Assembly: GCF_900105205.1 (NCBI RefSeq)
Contig: NZ_FNSQ01000005.1
Location: forward strand, 2,170,001 to 2,234,000
Reading direction: 5' to 3'
Length of the DNA: 64,000 bases
Source of the DNA: Microbacterium hydrocarbonoxydans
Lineage (GTDB): Bacteria; Actinomycetota; Actinomycetes; Actinomycetales; Microbacteriaceae
The notes under the pieces were generated by a model. That model had not been told where the DNA came from and did no database searches. It was given only the letters and a program-made list of their open reading frames with translations. This document shows positions 18,285-27,422 of the stretch, piece by piece (position 1 is the first letter of the stretch; each line of letters starts with the position of its first letter). The position numbers were made by a program, and so were the translations under genes.

Positions 18285-19273
18285 CCGCCGCCGCACCCGA
18301 AGGACGGAAGCTGCTCCGTCTCGAGATCCGCAACGCCGAGACCCCGATCGAGCGCAAGCCCGAGTGGATCAAGACCAAGGCGAAGATGGGTCCGGAGTAC
18401 ACCGCGCTGCACTCGCTCGTAAAGAGCGAAGACCTGCACACGGTGTGCCAGGAGGCCGGCTGTCCCAACATCTTCGAATGCTGGGAGGACCGCGAGGCGA
18501 CGTTCCTCATCGGCGGCTCGCAGTGCACGCGGCGCTGCGACTTCTGCCAGATCGACACAGGGAAGCCCGATGCCTACGACACGGACGAGCCGCGCCGCGT
18601 CGCCGAGAGCGTCGTGCGCATGAACCTCCGCTACGCGACCGTGACCAGCGTGGCCCGCGACGATCTGCCGGACACCGGCGCCTGGCTCAACGCCGAGACG
18701 GTGCGCAAGATCCATGAGCTGAACCCGAACACGGGCGTTGAGCTCCTCGCCAACGAGCACAACGCGGATCCGGCGTTCCTGGGCCAAATCTTCGATGCGC
18801 GCCCCGAGGTGTTCGCGCACAACGTCGAGACGGTGCCTCGCATCTTCAAGCGCATCCGCCCTGCGTTCCGCTATGAGCGCTCGCTCGATGTCATCACCCA
18901 GGGCCGCGATGCAGGACTCATCACCAAGTCCAACCTCATCCTGGGTATGGGCGAGGAACCGGAGGAGGTGGTGCAGGCCCTCAACGACCTGCACGAGGCA
19001 GGCTGCGACATCATCACGATCACGCAGTACCTGCGCCCCTCCCCTCGCCACCTGCCGGTGGCCCGGTGGGTGAAGCCGGCCGAGTTCGTGGAGTTCAAGG
19101 AGGAGGCGGAGCGAATCGGATTCCTCGGCGTCCTCGCGGGCCCGCTCGTCCGTTCCTCGTATCGTGCAGGGCGCCTGTGGGCGCAGTCGATGCTGTCGAA
19201 GGGCCGCGAGATCCCGCCGCACCTCGCGCACATCGCCGACAGCGCAGATCTCGGCTTCGCTCAGGCCGTCTGA
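18281..19273 (+). CDS. lipA: Lipoyl synthase
   Basis: The 330-residue radical-SAM enzyme inserts two sulfurs into octanoyl chains. Auxiliary-cluster cysteines C56, C61, C67 and the CxxxCxxC radical-SAM cysteines C82, C86, C89 are all present; the C-terminal R-S-S-Y segment is present as VRSSYRAG. Coupled to lipB. Supplies pyruvate and 2-oxoglutarate dehydrogenases and the glycine cleavage system. Confidence 0.98.
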   Translation: MTAAAPEGRKLLRLEIRNAETPIERKPEWIKTKAKMGPEYTALHSLVKSEDLHTVCQEAGCPNIFECWEDREATFLIGGSQCTRRCDFCQIDTGKPDAYDTDEPRRVAESVVRMNLRYATVTSVARDDLPDTGAWLNAETVRKIHELNPNTGVELLANEHNADPAFLGQIFDARPEVFAHNVETVPRIFKRIRPAFRYERSLDVITQGRDAGLITKSNLILGMGEEPEEVVQALNDLHEAGCDIITITQYLRPSPRHLPVARWVKPAEFVEFKEEAERIGFLGVLAGPLVRSSYRAGRLWAQSMLSKGREIPPHLAHIADSADLGFAQAV

Positions 19274-19283
19274 GGCACGACCA

Positions 19284-19309
19284 TGATGAGCGTCAGTCGG
19301 CGCTCATCA
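19284..19309. terminator. Possible bidirectional terminator between lipA and the DUF2004-like gene
   Basis: A 9-bp perfect stem (19284-19292 with 19301-19309) and 8-nt loop sit 10 nt after the lipA stop and overlap the last codons of the convergent gene. No clear T-run on either side. Confidence 0.4.
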
Positions 19310-19793
19310 CCGACTGCACGCTGCCGTCGGAACCGAGGTTCACGAGCAGCACGTCGTCGGTGGTCGCGGCATCGAGAGCGTACTCGAGCACCGCGAACGG
19401 CTCCGAGCCTCCGTGCTCATCCGCCAGGATCGTCATGCTCATCAGTCTCAGCGAGCGGATGATGTCGACGGCGGCGTCGCCGCTCACGTCGACCAGCACG
19501 TCTTCGAGTTCGTCCCCGTAGGCCTCCTGCTGCTGCAGGATGTACTCGGTCACCTCGCTCGTGCGATCGTCCACCTCGGAGAGCATCCCGCGGCGCGAAG
19601 TGGCGTCGACGTTCTCCAGGCCGGAGATGAGGGATGCCGCGATGTCGAGCGCGTCCGCCGACACGTCGTCCTGGTCCGGCGCGGTGAGGTCGACGGTGAC
19701 GCTCTGGTCACCCAGCTCCACCGTCTCGGACCAGAAGATCGAGCCGTCCGGCCCCGAGGACAGGAGTCCGAAGTAGTCGTGTTCGATCGCCAT
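19293..19793 (-). CDS. Small acidic conserved protein, possibly DUF2004
   Basis: The 166-residue, strongly acidic protein begins MAIEHDYFGLLSSGPDGSIFW, which resembles the DUF2004 family. It has no signal peptide, transmembrane segment or catalytic motif. A helical middle (ALDIAASLISGLENV, YILQQQEAYGDELED) and a C-terminal beta-rich end are predicted by eye. Function unknown. It lies 43 nt before ftsY's stop-proximal region and converges on lipA. Confidence 0.65.
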   Translation of the reverse strand: MAIEHDYFGLLSSGPDGSIFWSETVELGDQSVTVDLTAPDQDDVSADALDIAASLISGLENVDATSRRGMLSEVDDRTSEVTEYILQQQEAYGDELEDVLVDVSGDAAVDIIRSLRLMSMTILADEHGGSEPFAVLEYALDAATTDDVLLVNLGSDGSVQSVMSAD

Positions 19794-19837
19794 AACGCTA
19801 TGAAACCAGCCTCGTGCTCGCGGCGGTAGTCCCGACC

Positions 19838-20710
19838 TCAGCCGACGAGGGACTGGACGAAGACATGGGGGGTGAAACCGGTCAGATCATCGATGCCCTC
19901 GCCCTGTCCGAGGAGCTTGACGGGGATGCCGGTGCGCTCCTGCACCGCAAGGACGAAACCGCCCTTGGCGGAACCGTCGAGCTTGGTCAGGACGAGCCCC
20001 GTGACGCCCGCGTGCTCGAGGAAGGCCTCGGCCTGCATCACGCCGTTCTGTCCGGTGGTGGCGTCGAGCACCAGCAGCACCTCGCTGATGGGAGCCTGTT
20101 TCTCGATCACGCGACGGATCTTGGAGAGCTCGTCCATCAGCCCGCCCTTGGTGTGCAGGCGGCCGGCGGTGTCGATGATCGCGATCTCGATGCCCTCGCG
20201 CTGAGCGAACTCGATCGTCTGATACGCGACGGACGCGGGATCCTGTCCCTCCTGCTGGGGACGGACGATCGCCGCTCCCCCGCGCTGCGCCCAGGTGGCG
20301 AGCTGATCGACCGCGGCAGCGCGGAAGGTGTCGGCAGCGCCGACGACGACACTGCGCTGGAAACCGCGGAGGAACTTGGTGAACTTGCCGATGGTTGTGG
20401 TCTTGCCCACGCCGTTGACGCCGACGACCAACACCACGGCCGGACGCTCGGTCAGCTTGAGGGTGGTGTCGAACTTGGCGAAGTGCTCCTCCAGCGTCTC
20501 GCGGAGCATCCGCTGCAGGTCCTGAGGGTCGGTCGTCCGAAAACGCTCGACCTTCTCTCGGAGCTCCTCCACGACGCGCTCGCTGATGTCTGGACCGAAA
20601 TCGGCCGTGATGAGCGCCGTCTCGAGGTCTTCCCACGTCGTCTCGTCGATCGTGGGCTTGACGAACATCCCGCGCAGTGCACGGGTGAGGGACCAGGACT
20701 TCTCCGCCAT
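19838..20710 (-). CDS. ftsY: Signal recognition particle receptor FtsY
   Basis: The 290-residue NG-domain GTPase docks SRP at the membrane. It is short because the acidic A domain is nearly absent; the start MAEKSWSLTRALRGMF is amphipathic. G1 GVNGVGKTT is at 97-105, ADTFRAAA and DTAGRL follow, then LTKLDGSAKGG. A TAGGCT hexamer lies 6 nt upstream of ATG (leaderless). Downstream of smc on the same strand. Confidence 0.97.
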   Translation of the reverse strand: MAEKSWSLTRALRGMFVKPTIDETTWEDLETALITADFGPDISERVVEELREKVERFRTTDPQDLQRMLRETLEEHFAKFDTTLKLTERPAVVLVVGVNGVGKTTTIGKFTKFLRGFQRSVVVGAADTFRAAAVDQLATWAQRGGAAIVRPQQEGQDPASVAYQTIEFAQREGIEIAIIDTAGRLHTKGGLMDELSKIRRVIEKQAPISEVLLVLDATTGQNGVMQAEAFLEHAGVTGLVLTKLDGSAKGGFVLAVQERTGIPVKLLGQGEGIDDLTGFTPHVFVQSLVG

Positions 20711-20880
20711 GACTCCAGCCTACGGGTCGCGTACCGACGCCTTGCATCGACACCTACGCTCTGAGCACAACTTCGGAGACGGCAGACGCCACGCGGGGCG
20801 GCGAGCATGGCGGCCCGGCGCGTCCTCGACGATCTCCGAAGCCGTGCCCGTTCGGGGGGGGGCGAGCCGTGCCCCGCGGG

Positions 20881-23800
20881 TCAGCCTGCGGCCACCGCGC
20901 GCTCTGCGGCGCGATCGCCTACGCGCTGACCGACGACGGCGGACACCCCGTCCTGCCGCATCGAGACACCGTAGAGCGCGTCCGCGATCTCCATCGTGCG
21001 CTTCTGGTGCGTGATGATCAGCAGCTGCGAGCTCTCGCGCAGCTGCTCGAACACCGTCAGCAGCCGCCCGAGGTTCGCGTCGTCCAGCGCCGCCTCCACC
21101 TCGTCGAGGATGTAGAACGGACTCGGCCGCGCCTTGAAGATCGCGACGAGCAGAGCGACTGCGGCGAGTGAACGCTCCCCTCCGGACAGCAGCGACAGCC
21201 TCTCGATCTTCTTGCCGACGGGACGCACCGACACCTCGATACCCGTCGTGAGCATGTTCTCGGGGTCCGTCAGCGAGATGCTGCCTGAGCCTCCGGGGAA
21301 CAGCAGCGGGAAGACCTCGCCGAACGCCGTCCTGGTGTCCTCGAAGGCGCTCGCGAAGATCGTCTGCATCCGCTCGTCGAGGTCGGCGATGATCGTCAGC
21401 AGGTCCTGCCGCGTCTGCGTGAGGTCGGCGAGCTGCTCGGTCAGGAAGGCATGACGCTGCTCGAGAGCGGCGAACTCCTCCAGCGCGAGCGGGTTGACCC
21501 GTCCCAGCTGAGCGAGCTTGCGCTCGGCATCCGCGAGCCGGCGCTGCTGGATGCGTCTGTCGAAGGGGATCGCGGTGTCGTCGACGAGCTCTCCATCGGC
21601 GGGCTCAGACAGCGGATCGCGCGGAACGAGCTGGTCAGGGCCATATTCCGCAATGAGAATATCTTCGTCGAGTGCGAGCTCCGATGAGACTCGCTCCAGC
21701 AGGCTGTTGAGGTGGAGCTTCTTCTCGTGAATCTGCAGCTCGAGTCCGTGCACGCTCTCGGTCAGGCCGGCAAGCCGCTCGCGAAGCGACGTCTCCTGCG
21801 CACGCAGCGCCGTCAGCTCCTCGTTCTGCGCGGACCGGGCGGCCTCGGCCTCGGCGAGAGCGACGCGGGCTTCGGTCACCGAGCGATCGATCGAGTCCAG
21901 GATGCGCGGCAGCTCCTCGGCGACACCGGATGCCGCCTTCCGCTGCGCACGTCGGATCACCGCGCGTCGTGCCGCCTCGGCCGCAGCATCCCGCTCCTGC
22001 TCCCGCTGTCGCTCGAGACTCGCCACTCGCGCCTGGGCGGAGCGGACGCGCTCGCGCAGCGTCTCGATCTCGAGGCGCGACCTCACCTCGTTCTCTCTCG
22101 CGAGTTCGAGCGCTTCGAGCAGACCGTCACGCGCTGAGGCATCGAGCACGGGCCGGGGCGCCGCCACAGCGGCATCCAGCTCGGCCCTCGCCGCCTCCGC
22201 CTTGGCCTCGGCATCCTGGACCGCGCTCTGCGCCTGTGCGAGCCCTGCCTCGAGCCGCTCGCACTCGGCGACGGCGGACTCGTGCGTCACCGTGATGCGG
22301 TTCACCTGCTCGGCGTGACTCGCGAGTGCCGCATCATGCTCTCGCAGCGCACGGAGCGTCTCCTTGGCGTGGCGTCTGGATGTCTCCACCGCCTCGTTCG
22401 CGTCTTCCCGGGCTTCACGGAGCGAATCGACGATGACCTGCACCTCGGCCAGTCGCTCGACCGCCGCATCCCGCTCGGCCGCGAGCTCCAGACGGGATCG
22501 TTCGCCGCCGGAACCGGTGCGCAGCGTCTGGGCGGTGACCACGTCACCGCCGGTGGTGACGATCGTCGTCGTCGTGTCACCGGCCCCGTCGAGGGCAGCT
22601 CGCGCTGAGCGCGCCGCATCGAGATCGTCCGCGATCAGCACGTGCGAGAGGACGCCGAGGACTCCATCCGGCGCGGTGACGGTGTCGACGGCCGGTGTCA
22701 CGCCCTCGAGCGCCGGAAGCTGCACGGACGGCCGCGCCGCATCGGCGACGACGAAGTCGACCACTCCCCTGCGATTCTCCGCGGCGTCACGGGCGAGAGC
22801 GAAGGCGTCAGTCGAGCGCTCGACGAGGACGCCTTCGGCGAGAGACCCCAGGACGGCGGCGATCGCGGCCTCGAAGCCTGCCCTGACCTGCACCGAGTCG
22901 CCGACGAGACCGCGGATGCCTGCACCCCCCGCCTTCACGATCTCTGCCGCGCCGCCCGAGATCGCGAGGGCGCTGCCGAGGGCCGCCGACTTCGCGGTGA
23001 GCGAATCGACCTCACGCTCGGCGGCATGAAGACGCTCGCGCAGCGTCTCACGCTCGGCCTCCGCCGCTGTCGCCACGCGCTGTGCGCTCTCGTACGCGGC
23101 GGAGTACTCCGCCGCCGTTCCTTCGGGTGCCTCCGCGTCATCGATGGCCTCGAGGGCGTCGGCGGCCTCACGGCGTCGGCTGTTCGCCGCCTCCAGGGCG
23201 TTCTCGGCTCGCAGAACCGCGCCGCGGACCGCGGCGAGGGCGGAGGACGCGGCCTCGGCCGTGCCTCGCAGCGCACTGAGGCGCATGTCGTACTCCGAGA
23301 CCAGCGCGCTCTGCTCGGCGATGTCGACGTCGAGGGTGTCGAGCTCGGCTCTCGCGTGCACGACCTCGCGGCTCGCGACCGTGGCCGCATCCTGAGCATC
23401 GCCGAGGCCTGCGGAGATCTCGGTGATCTCGTCTTTCGCCTCGTCGATCGTGCTCTGCGTCACGGTCACGGCGGTCACCGCGGCGTCGTCCTCCTCCGAG
23501 CCGAGCAGCGCGAGACGCTGGTTGGCTAGCGTGTACAGGCCTCGCATTCTCTCCTGCACCTGCTCGAGACCGAAGGCGACTCCGCGCGCCTGATCGACCG
23601 CGACCGAGTTCTGGTCCTGCTCGAGGCGAGCGATGCTCCCTCGTACCGCCTCGGCCTGATCCGACAGCACGAGGCGCTCGGTGTGGCGCTCGTGCTCGGT
23701 CCTGGTGTGGTCGGCGAGGGCGGTGCGCAGTGCGACGACGTCGTCGGCGAAGATCCTGGCCTTGGCGTCGCGGACCACGGCGGCGATCGTCTGCGCCTCG

Positions 23801-24438
23801 CGGGCGATCTCGGCCTGCCGCCCCAACGGCTTGAGCTGGCGTCGGATCTCACCGGCCAGATCGCTGAGCCGAGTGAGGTTGGTCTCCATCGCGTCGAGCT
23901 TGCGGAGGGTCTTCTCCTTGCGACGGCGGTGCTTGAGGATGCCGGCCGCCTCTTCGATGAAGCCTCGACGGTCCTCCGGCGACGCCTGCAGCACCGTGTC
24001 CAGGCGACCCTGTCCGACGATGACGTGCATCTCGCGGCCGAGTCCCGAGTCGCTGAGCAGTTCCTGCAGGTCGAGCAGACGGCAGTTCTCGCCGTTGATC
24101 GCGTACTCGCTCGAGCCGTTGCGGAACAGCGTCCGGCTGATCGTCACCTCGGCGAACTCGATCGGCAGCGCTCCGTCGCTGTTGTCGATCGTGAGCTGCA
24201 CCTCGGCGCGTCCGAGGGGACCTCGCGTGGAGGTGCCGGCGAAGATGACGTCCTCCATCTTGCCGCCGCGCAGCGTCTTCGCGCCCTGCTCGCCCATCAC
24301 CCAGGCGAGAGCGTCGACGACGTTGGACTTGCCCGACCCGTTCGGACCGACGATGCAGGTGACCCCCGGTTCGAAGACGAAACTCGTCGGCTGCGCGAAG
24401 GACTTGAACCCCTTGAGGGTCAGGCTCTTCAGATGCAT
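20881..24438 (-). CDS. smc: Chromosome segregation protein SMC
   Basis: The 1185-residue condensin subunit has the Walker A GPNGSGKSN at 31-39, a long coiled coil (about 170-500), a hinge (about 510-650, with GAGIRGLVGDSV), a second coiled coil (about 670-1000) and the C-terminal ABC signature LSGGERSLAA and Walker B YILDEVEAALDD. It organises and segregates chromosomes. Downstream ftsY is the usual partner; upstream mutM/rnc, normally adjacent in relatives, are displaced by the 24.5-29.5 kb cassette. Confidence 0.97.
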   Translation of the reverse strand: MHLKSLTLKGFKSFAQPTSFVFEPGVTCIVGPNGSGKSNVVDALAWVMGEQGAKTLRGGKMEDVIFAGTSTRGPLGRAEVQLTIDNSDGALPIEFAEVTISRTLFRNGSSEYAINGENCRLLDLQELLSDSGLGREMHVIVGQGRLDTVLQASPEDRRGFIEEAAGILKHRRRKEKTLRKLDAMETNLTRLSDLAGEIRRQLKPLGRQAEIAREAQTIAAVVRDAKARIFADDVVALRTALADHTRTEHERHTERLVLSDQAEAVRGSIARLEQDQNSVAVDQARGVAFGLEQVQERMRGLYTLANQRLALLGSEEDDAAVTAVTVTQSTIDEAKDEITEISAGLGDAQDAATVASREVVHARAELDTLDVDIAEQSALVSEYDMRLSALRGTAEAASSALAAVRGAVLRAENALEAANSRRREAADALEAIDDAEAPEGTAAEYSAAYESAQRVATAAEAERETLRERLHAAEREVDSLTAKSAALGSALAISGGAAEIVKAGGAGIRGLVGDSVQVRAGFEAAIAAVLGSLAEGVLVERSTDAFALARDAAENRRGVVDFVVADAARPSVQLPALEGVTPAVDTVTAPDGVLGVLSHVLIADDLDAARSARAALDGAGDTTTTIVTTGGDVVTAQTLRTGSGGERSRLELAAERDAAVERLAEVQVIVDSLREAREDANEAVETSRRHAKETLRALREHDAALASHAEQVNRITVTHESAVAECERLEAGLAQAQSAVQDAEAKAEAARAELDAAVAAPRPVLDASARDGLLEALELARENEVRSRLEIETLRERVRSAQARVASLERQREQERDAAAEAARRAVIRRAQRKAASGVAEELPRILDSIDRSVTEARVALAEAEAARSAQNEELTALRAQETSLRERLAGLTESVHGLELQIHEKKLHLNSLLERVSSELALDEDILIAEYGPDQLVPRDPLSEPADGELVDDTAIPFDRRIQQRRLADAERKLAQLGRVNPLALEEFAALEQRHAFLTEQLADLTQTRQDLLTIIADLDERMQTIFASAFEDTRTAFGEVFPLLFPGGSGSISLTDPENMLTTGIEVSVRPVGKKIERLSLLSGGERSLAAVALLVAIFKARPSPFYILDEVEAALDDANLGRLLTVFEQLRESSQLLIITHQKRTMEIADALYGVSMRQDGVSAVVGQRVGDRAAERAVAAG

Positions 24439-24566
24439 GCGCGGACCGCGCTTCCGGGGTGAATCACGCCCATACGCTACCGGAATGACGGCTCAGAACC
24501 GGCATCCCGCGCGGGATGCGGGCGAACCGACATGACGGGCGACACGCCGGTACGCGCCGGGCATCC

Positions 24567-24596
24567 TTGACGGACACGCCCGGGATTCGCTACCGT
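24567..24596 (+). promoter_or_regulatory. Predicted promoter of the uORF/GNAT cassette
   Basis: TTGACG (24567-24572), an 18-nt spacer and TACCGT (24591-24596) form a sigma-A-like promoter. Transcription would start near 24603, some 28 nt before the small ORF. The -10 region overlaps the left arm of the 24595-24628 inverted repeat. Confidence 0.55.
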
Positions 24597-24628
24597 AACC
24601 TCCGGATCGCCACTCGAAAGGAGGTTAC
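24595..24628 (+). repeat. Inverted repeat covering the -10 and the uORF ribosome-binding site
   Basis: GTAACCTCC (24595-24603) and GGAGGTTAC (24620-24628) are perfect 9-bp arms separated by 16 nt. The right arm is the Shine-Dalgarno of the small ORF and the left arm touches the promoter -10. It could be an operator, or an RNA hairpin if transcription starts upstream. Confidence 0.55.
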
Positions 24629-24630
24629 CG

Positions 24631-24735
24631 ATGATCACTCAGCTCAACGCACAGGCCACAGGCCTCGCCGCGCCATTCGCGCCGCGCCTTGCGCACTCGG
24701 TAACCGCCGGCGTCCGATTCACCGCGCTGTCGTAG
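24631..24735 (+). CDS. 34-residue upstream ORF, possible regulatory leader peptide
   Basis: ATG at 24631 with a near-perfect AAAGGAGGT ribosome-binding site (24617-24625) opens a 34-codon frame ending VTAGVRFTALS at TAG 24733. It has no transmembrane segment and no recognisable domain. It precedes a 220-nt stretch dense in hairpins and then the 93-residue gene and GNAT genes. Its strong translation signal and position suggest a sensor peptide (stalling or translation-coupled), which is inference; it might also be a genuine small protein. Confidence 0.5.
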   Translation: MITQLNAQATGLAAPFAPRLAHSVTAGVRFTALS

Positions 24736-24746
24736 AACCGTCGCAC

Positions 24747-24909
24747 GAGGACTCTGCCCGGTGACGGGCGTCCTCTTCGCCGCGCTCGCGCGCCCCATCC
24801 GCTGACCCGCCCTCGGGTCACGGATCCCGCCGATTCCGGCGGTCGCCTTCTCGCGACCCCGGACCCTCGACTCCCTCCGCCCTCAGACGGCCGCCTTCAT
24901 GGCGCCGTC
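24747..24909 (+). promoter_or_regulatory. Structured leader RNA with several consecutive hairpins
   Basis: Between the uORF and the 93-residue gene I find five stems: 24747-24752/24770-24775 enclosing 24756-24760/24765-24769; 24803-24808/24815-24820; 24827-24832/24837-24842; 24841-24846/24853-24858; and 24886-24895/24901-24909 with one bulge. The third and fourth stems share bases 24841-24842 and cannot form together. A second tiny frame (GTG 24761 to TGA 24805, VTGVLFAALARPIR) has its GAGGA site and start inside the first hairpin, and its stop opens the next. This resembles an attenuator. Confidence 0.45.
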
Positions 24910-24958
24910 GACGGCGATCTCCGCATCCATCCACACCGTTCATCTCGAAGGAACCATC

Positions 24959-25240
24959 GTGAACACCACGCTGTATCGCAGCACCACTCACCCACCGGAT
25001 ACCGAGGGCCGACAGGTCCTCCACATCCCTGCACCCGACGAGCTGCAGCGCCTGGCGCTGTCCGATCGTCTCTCGCTCCGGATCGGCCTCTGGCTGCTCC
25101 AGCGAGCTCAGCGTCCTCGCCCTGCCCGTCGCATCACTGCGGCCGACGGAGTGGACGCACTGCACCTCGAGCGACGGAACCGCACCGCCGCCGAGACCTA
25201 CGCCCTGCTCACGTACGACCTGCAGCGTCAGCTGCGCTGA
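24959..25240 (+). CDS. Small basic protein of unknown function
   Basis: GTG at 24959 with GAAGGAACC upstream gives 93 residues starting VNTTLYRSTTHPPDTEGRQ, with an Arg-rich second half (LSLRIGLWLLQRAQRPRPAR) and a C-terminal helix. An ATG at 24899 would add 20 residues but lacks a ribosome-binding site and lies in the last hairpin. I recognise no domain. It ends 13 nt before the first GNAT gene and is probably co-transcribed with it. Confidence 0.6.
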   Translation: MNTTLYRSTTHPPDTEGRQVLHIPAPDELQRLALSDRLSLRIGLWLLQRAQRPRPARRITAADGVDALHLERRNRTAAETYALLTYDLQRQLR

Positions 25241-25253
25241 CCCGGAGATCCGA

Positions 25254-26342
25254 ATGAGCATCGCACTCACCTCAGGTGCCTCACTGCATCCGCTCGTGCT
25301 GCCTGCGCGAGCGGATGCAGCGGACGCGGGAGAGTTCCGTGAGCTCTCCCGCGTCCGCAACGCCGTGTACCGGGAACTCACCGGCCGCAGCGAGCAGGAC
25401 CTCACGCCCGAGGCGCTGCTGCCTCTGCTGCGTTCGCGCCCGGAGAGGACCACCGTCGTCTGGGCGGTGCGTGTCGACGGCGATATCGTCGGCCGCGCCG
25501 TCGTCGACATCCCGCACGAGGAGGGATCGAGGGTGGCCATCGCCTCCGTCGAGATCCTCCCGCGCGTCTGGGGACGCGGCATCGGCCGCGCCGTCGCCCC
25601 GCACATCGAGGCCGTCGTCCGACAGCACGGCCGCACCGTCATCCAGAACTGGACGGAGCAGCAGGCGAGCGACGGTCGGCGGCTCCAGGCGCGCACCGGG
25701 TTCGGGAGCGTTCCGGACGACCACGTCGCCCGGTTCCTGGCCCGACAGGGGTTCAGCCTGGAGCAGGTCTATCGCGTGAGCCGGCTGGACATGGCTCCGA
25801 GCGCCGTCGAGCGCGCCGAGGCACTGCTGAGAGAGGCCGAGGGGTTCTCGACCGACTACCGCGTCCTGCAGTGGATGGTGCCGACACCGGCGGAGCACCT
25901 CGACGGCTACGCATGGCTCAAATCGCGTATGTCGACCGATGCGCCGTCGGCTGACCTGGAGACCGACGAGGAGACCTGGGATGCCGACCGGCTCATCGCC
26001 GCCGAGAAGCGCATCGCCGAGATGGGGCAGACCGTGCAGGTGACGGCCGCCGAGCACATCGCGACGGGCGAGCTCACCGCGTTCACCGAGCTCGGCATCG
26101 GGCCGGACTTCCATGGCACCACTCATCAGCACGACACGCTCGTGTTGAAGGAGCATCGAGGGCACCGTCTCGGCCAGCTCGTGAAGAGCGCAGCCCTCCT
26201 CTCCTGGAGGGATGTCGCACCGGACTCCCCCGACCTGATCACATACAACGCCGAGGAGAACCGGCCGATGCTCTCCATCAACGAGGCCATGGGCTTCGTC
26301 CCCATCGCGTACGAAGGCGCCTGGAAGAAGGAACTGACATGA
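25254..26342 (+). CDS. Double-GNAT N-acetyltransferase, first paralogue
   Basis: The 362-residue protein is built of two GNAT domains. The N-terminal half has the acetyl-CoA loop in PRVWGRGIGRAVAPHIE; the C-terminal half has KEHRGHRLGQLVKSA and NAEENRPMLSINEAMGF. Substrate unknown; such tandem GNATs include small-molecule (antibiotic or thiol) acetyltransferases. The ATG follows CGGAGATCC and the stop overlaps the next gene by four bases (ATGA). Confidence 0.85.
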   Translation: MSIALTSGASLHPLVLPARADAADAGEFRELSRVRNAVYRELTGRSEQDLTPEALLPLLRSRPERTTVVWAVRVDGDIVGRAVVDIPHEEGSRVAIASVEILPRVWGRGIGRAVAPHIEAVVRQHGRTVIQNWTEQQASDGRRLQARTGFGSVPDDHVARFLARQGFSLEQVYRVSRLDMAPSAVERAEALLREAEGFSTDYRVLQWMVPTPAEHLDGYAWLKSRMSTDAPSADLETDEETWDADRLIAAEKRIAEMGQTVQVTAAEHIATGELTAFTELGIGPDFHGTTHQHDTLVLKEHRGHRLGQLVKSAALLSWRDVAPDSPDLITYNAEENRPMLSINEAMGFVPIAYEGAWKKELT

Positions 26343-27418
26343 CGACACTCACCCTGACGATCAGTGCGCTGACCGTCCCGGCGTCGCTGGACGCCGATGA
26401 CGCCGCCGACTTCCGCGCGTACGGAGAGTTGAACAGGTTCATCTGCGACGAGGCCGTCGGCCTGCCCGACATCGCTCCGGACGCCGCTCAGATGCTGGCC
26501 GCCTGGCAGGACGGCACCGACACGCTGCAGACCGGCTTCGTGGCGCGAGCGGGCGACGACATCGTCGGCATGATCACGATCTCGTACCCGCAGGAGGAGG
26601 ACGCGCATGCCGCCGAGGTGGATCTGCTCGTCCCGCAGGAGCACTGGGGTCGAGGAGTCGAGGACGCACTCCTCGCGCTCGCCGAGACGGAGGCTCGGGC
26701 GCATGGCAGGTCGCTGCTCCAGACCTGGACGCTGCACCGGCCGATCGAGAGCGACCGGATGATCGTGCCGAACACCGGGTGGGGTCGCATCCCTGCCACC
26801 GCGCTGTCCGACGCCCTCAGTGCTCGCGGGTACGCCTTCGAGCAGGTCGAGCGGAACAGCGAGTTCGATCTGCGCTCCGATCCGACCGCGCTCCGAGCGA
26901 TGCTCGGTGCCGCGACCGCCGCCGCCGGACCCGACTATCGGGTGCACCAGTGGCTGGCGCCCACACCGGCGGAGTTCCGAGCGGGCTACGCCGCGATCCT
27001 CGCCCGTCTCTCGACGGATGCGCCCAGTGGCGACATGGACTTCGCAGCCGAGGAGTGGGATGCCGATCGCGTCGTCCGCCGCGAGAGGCGTCTCACCAGC
27101 GCCGGACAGACGCTGTCCGTCGTCGTCGTCGAGCACGTGCCCAGCGGAGACCTCGTGGCGTACAACGAGCTGCTCGTCGGTGCGGATCCCCGTGGAGTGA
27201 CCCACCAGCTGGGAACCCTCGTCTCGGGCGATCATCGCGGTCACCGCCTCGGCACCGTGGTGAAGTGCGCCAATCTGCTGAGCTGGCGCGAACTCGTGCC
27301 GACGTCGCCGACGGTCTCGACCTTCAACGCCGAGGAGAATCGTCCGATGCTGGGGATCAACGAGGCCATCGGCTTCGTTGCCGTCTCGTACGCGGGCGCC
27401 TGGCAGAAGCGGATCTGA
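26339..27418 (+). CDS. Double-GNAT N-acetyltransferase, second paralogue
   Basis: The 359-residue protein aligns along its whole length with the preceding gene; shared blocks include DYRV-QW--PTPAE, STDAPS, EEWDADR, HRGHRLG, NAEENRPML-INEA-GF and GAW-K. The N-terminal domain has lost the full R-x-x-G-x-G loop (HWGRGVEDALLA) while the C-terminal one keeps it. It arose by tandem duplication and is translationally coupled to its partner; a heterodimer is possible (inferred). Confidence 0.85.
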   Translation: MTTLTLTISALTVPASLDADDAADFRAYGELNRFICDEAVGLPDIAPDAAQMLAAWQDGTDTLQTGFVARAGDDIVGMITISYPQEEDAHAAEVDLLVPQEHWGRGVEDALLALAETEARAHGRSLLQTWTLHRPIESDRMIVPNTGWGRIPATALSDALSARGYAFEQVERNSEFDLRSDPTALRAMLGAATAAAGPDYRVHQWLAPTPAEFRAGYAAILARLSTDAPSGDMDFAAEEWDADRVVRRERRLTSAGQTLSVVVVEHVPSGDLVAYNELLVGADPRGVTHQLGTLVSGDHRGHRLGTVVKCANLLSWRELVPTSPTVSTFNAEENRPMLGINEAIGFVAVSYAGAWQKRI

Positions 27419-27422
27419 GAGT

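Noticed and set aside
24516..24764. 82-codon frame over the uORF region
   Set aside because: Arg/His-rich, no ribosome-binding site, and overlaps the promoter and the better supported 34-codon frame.
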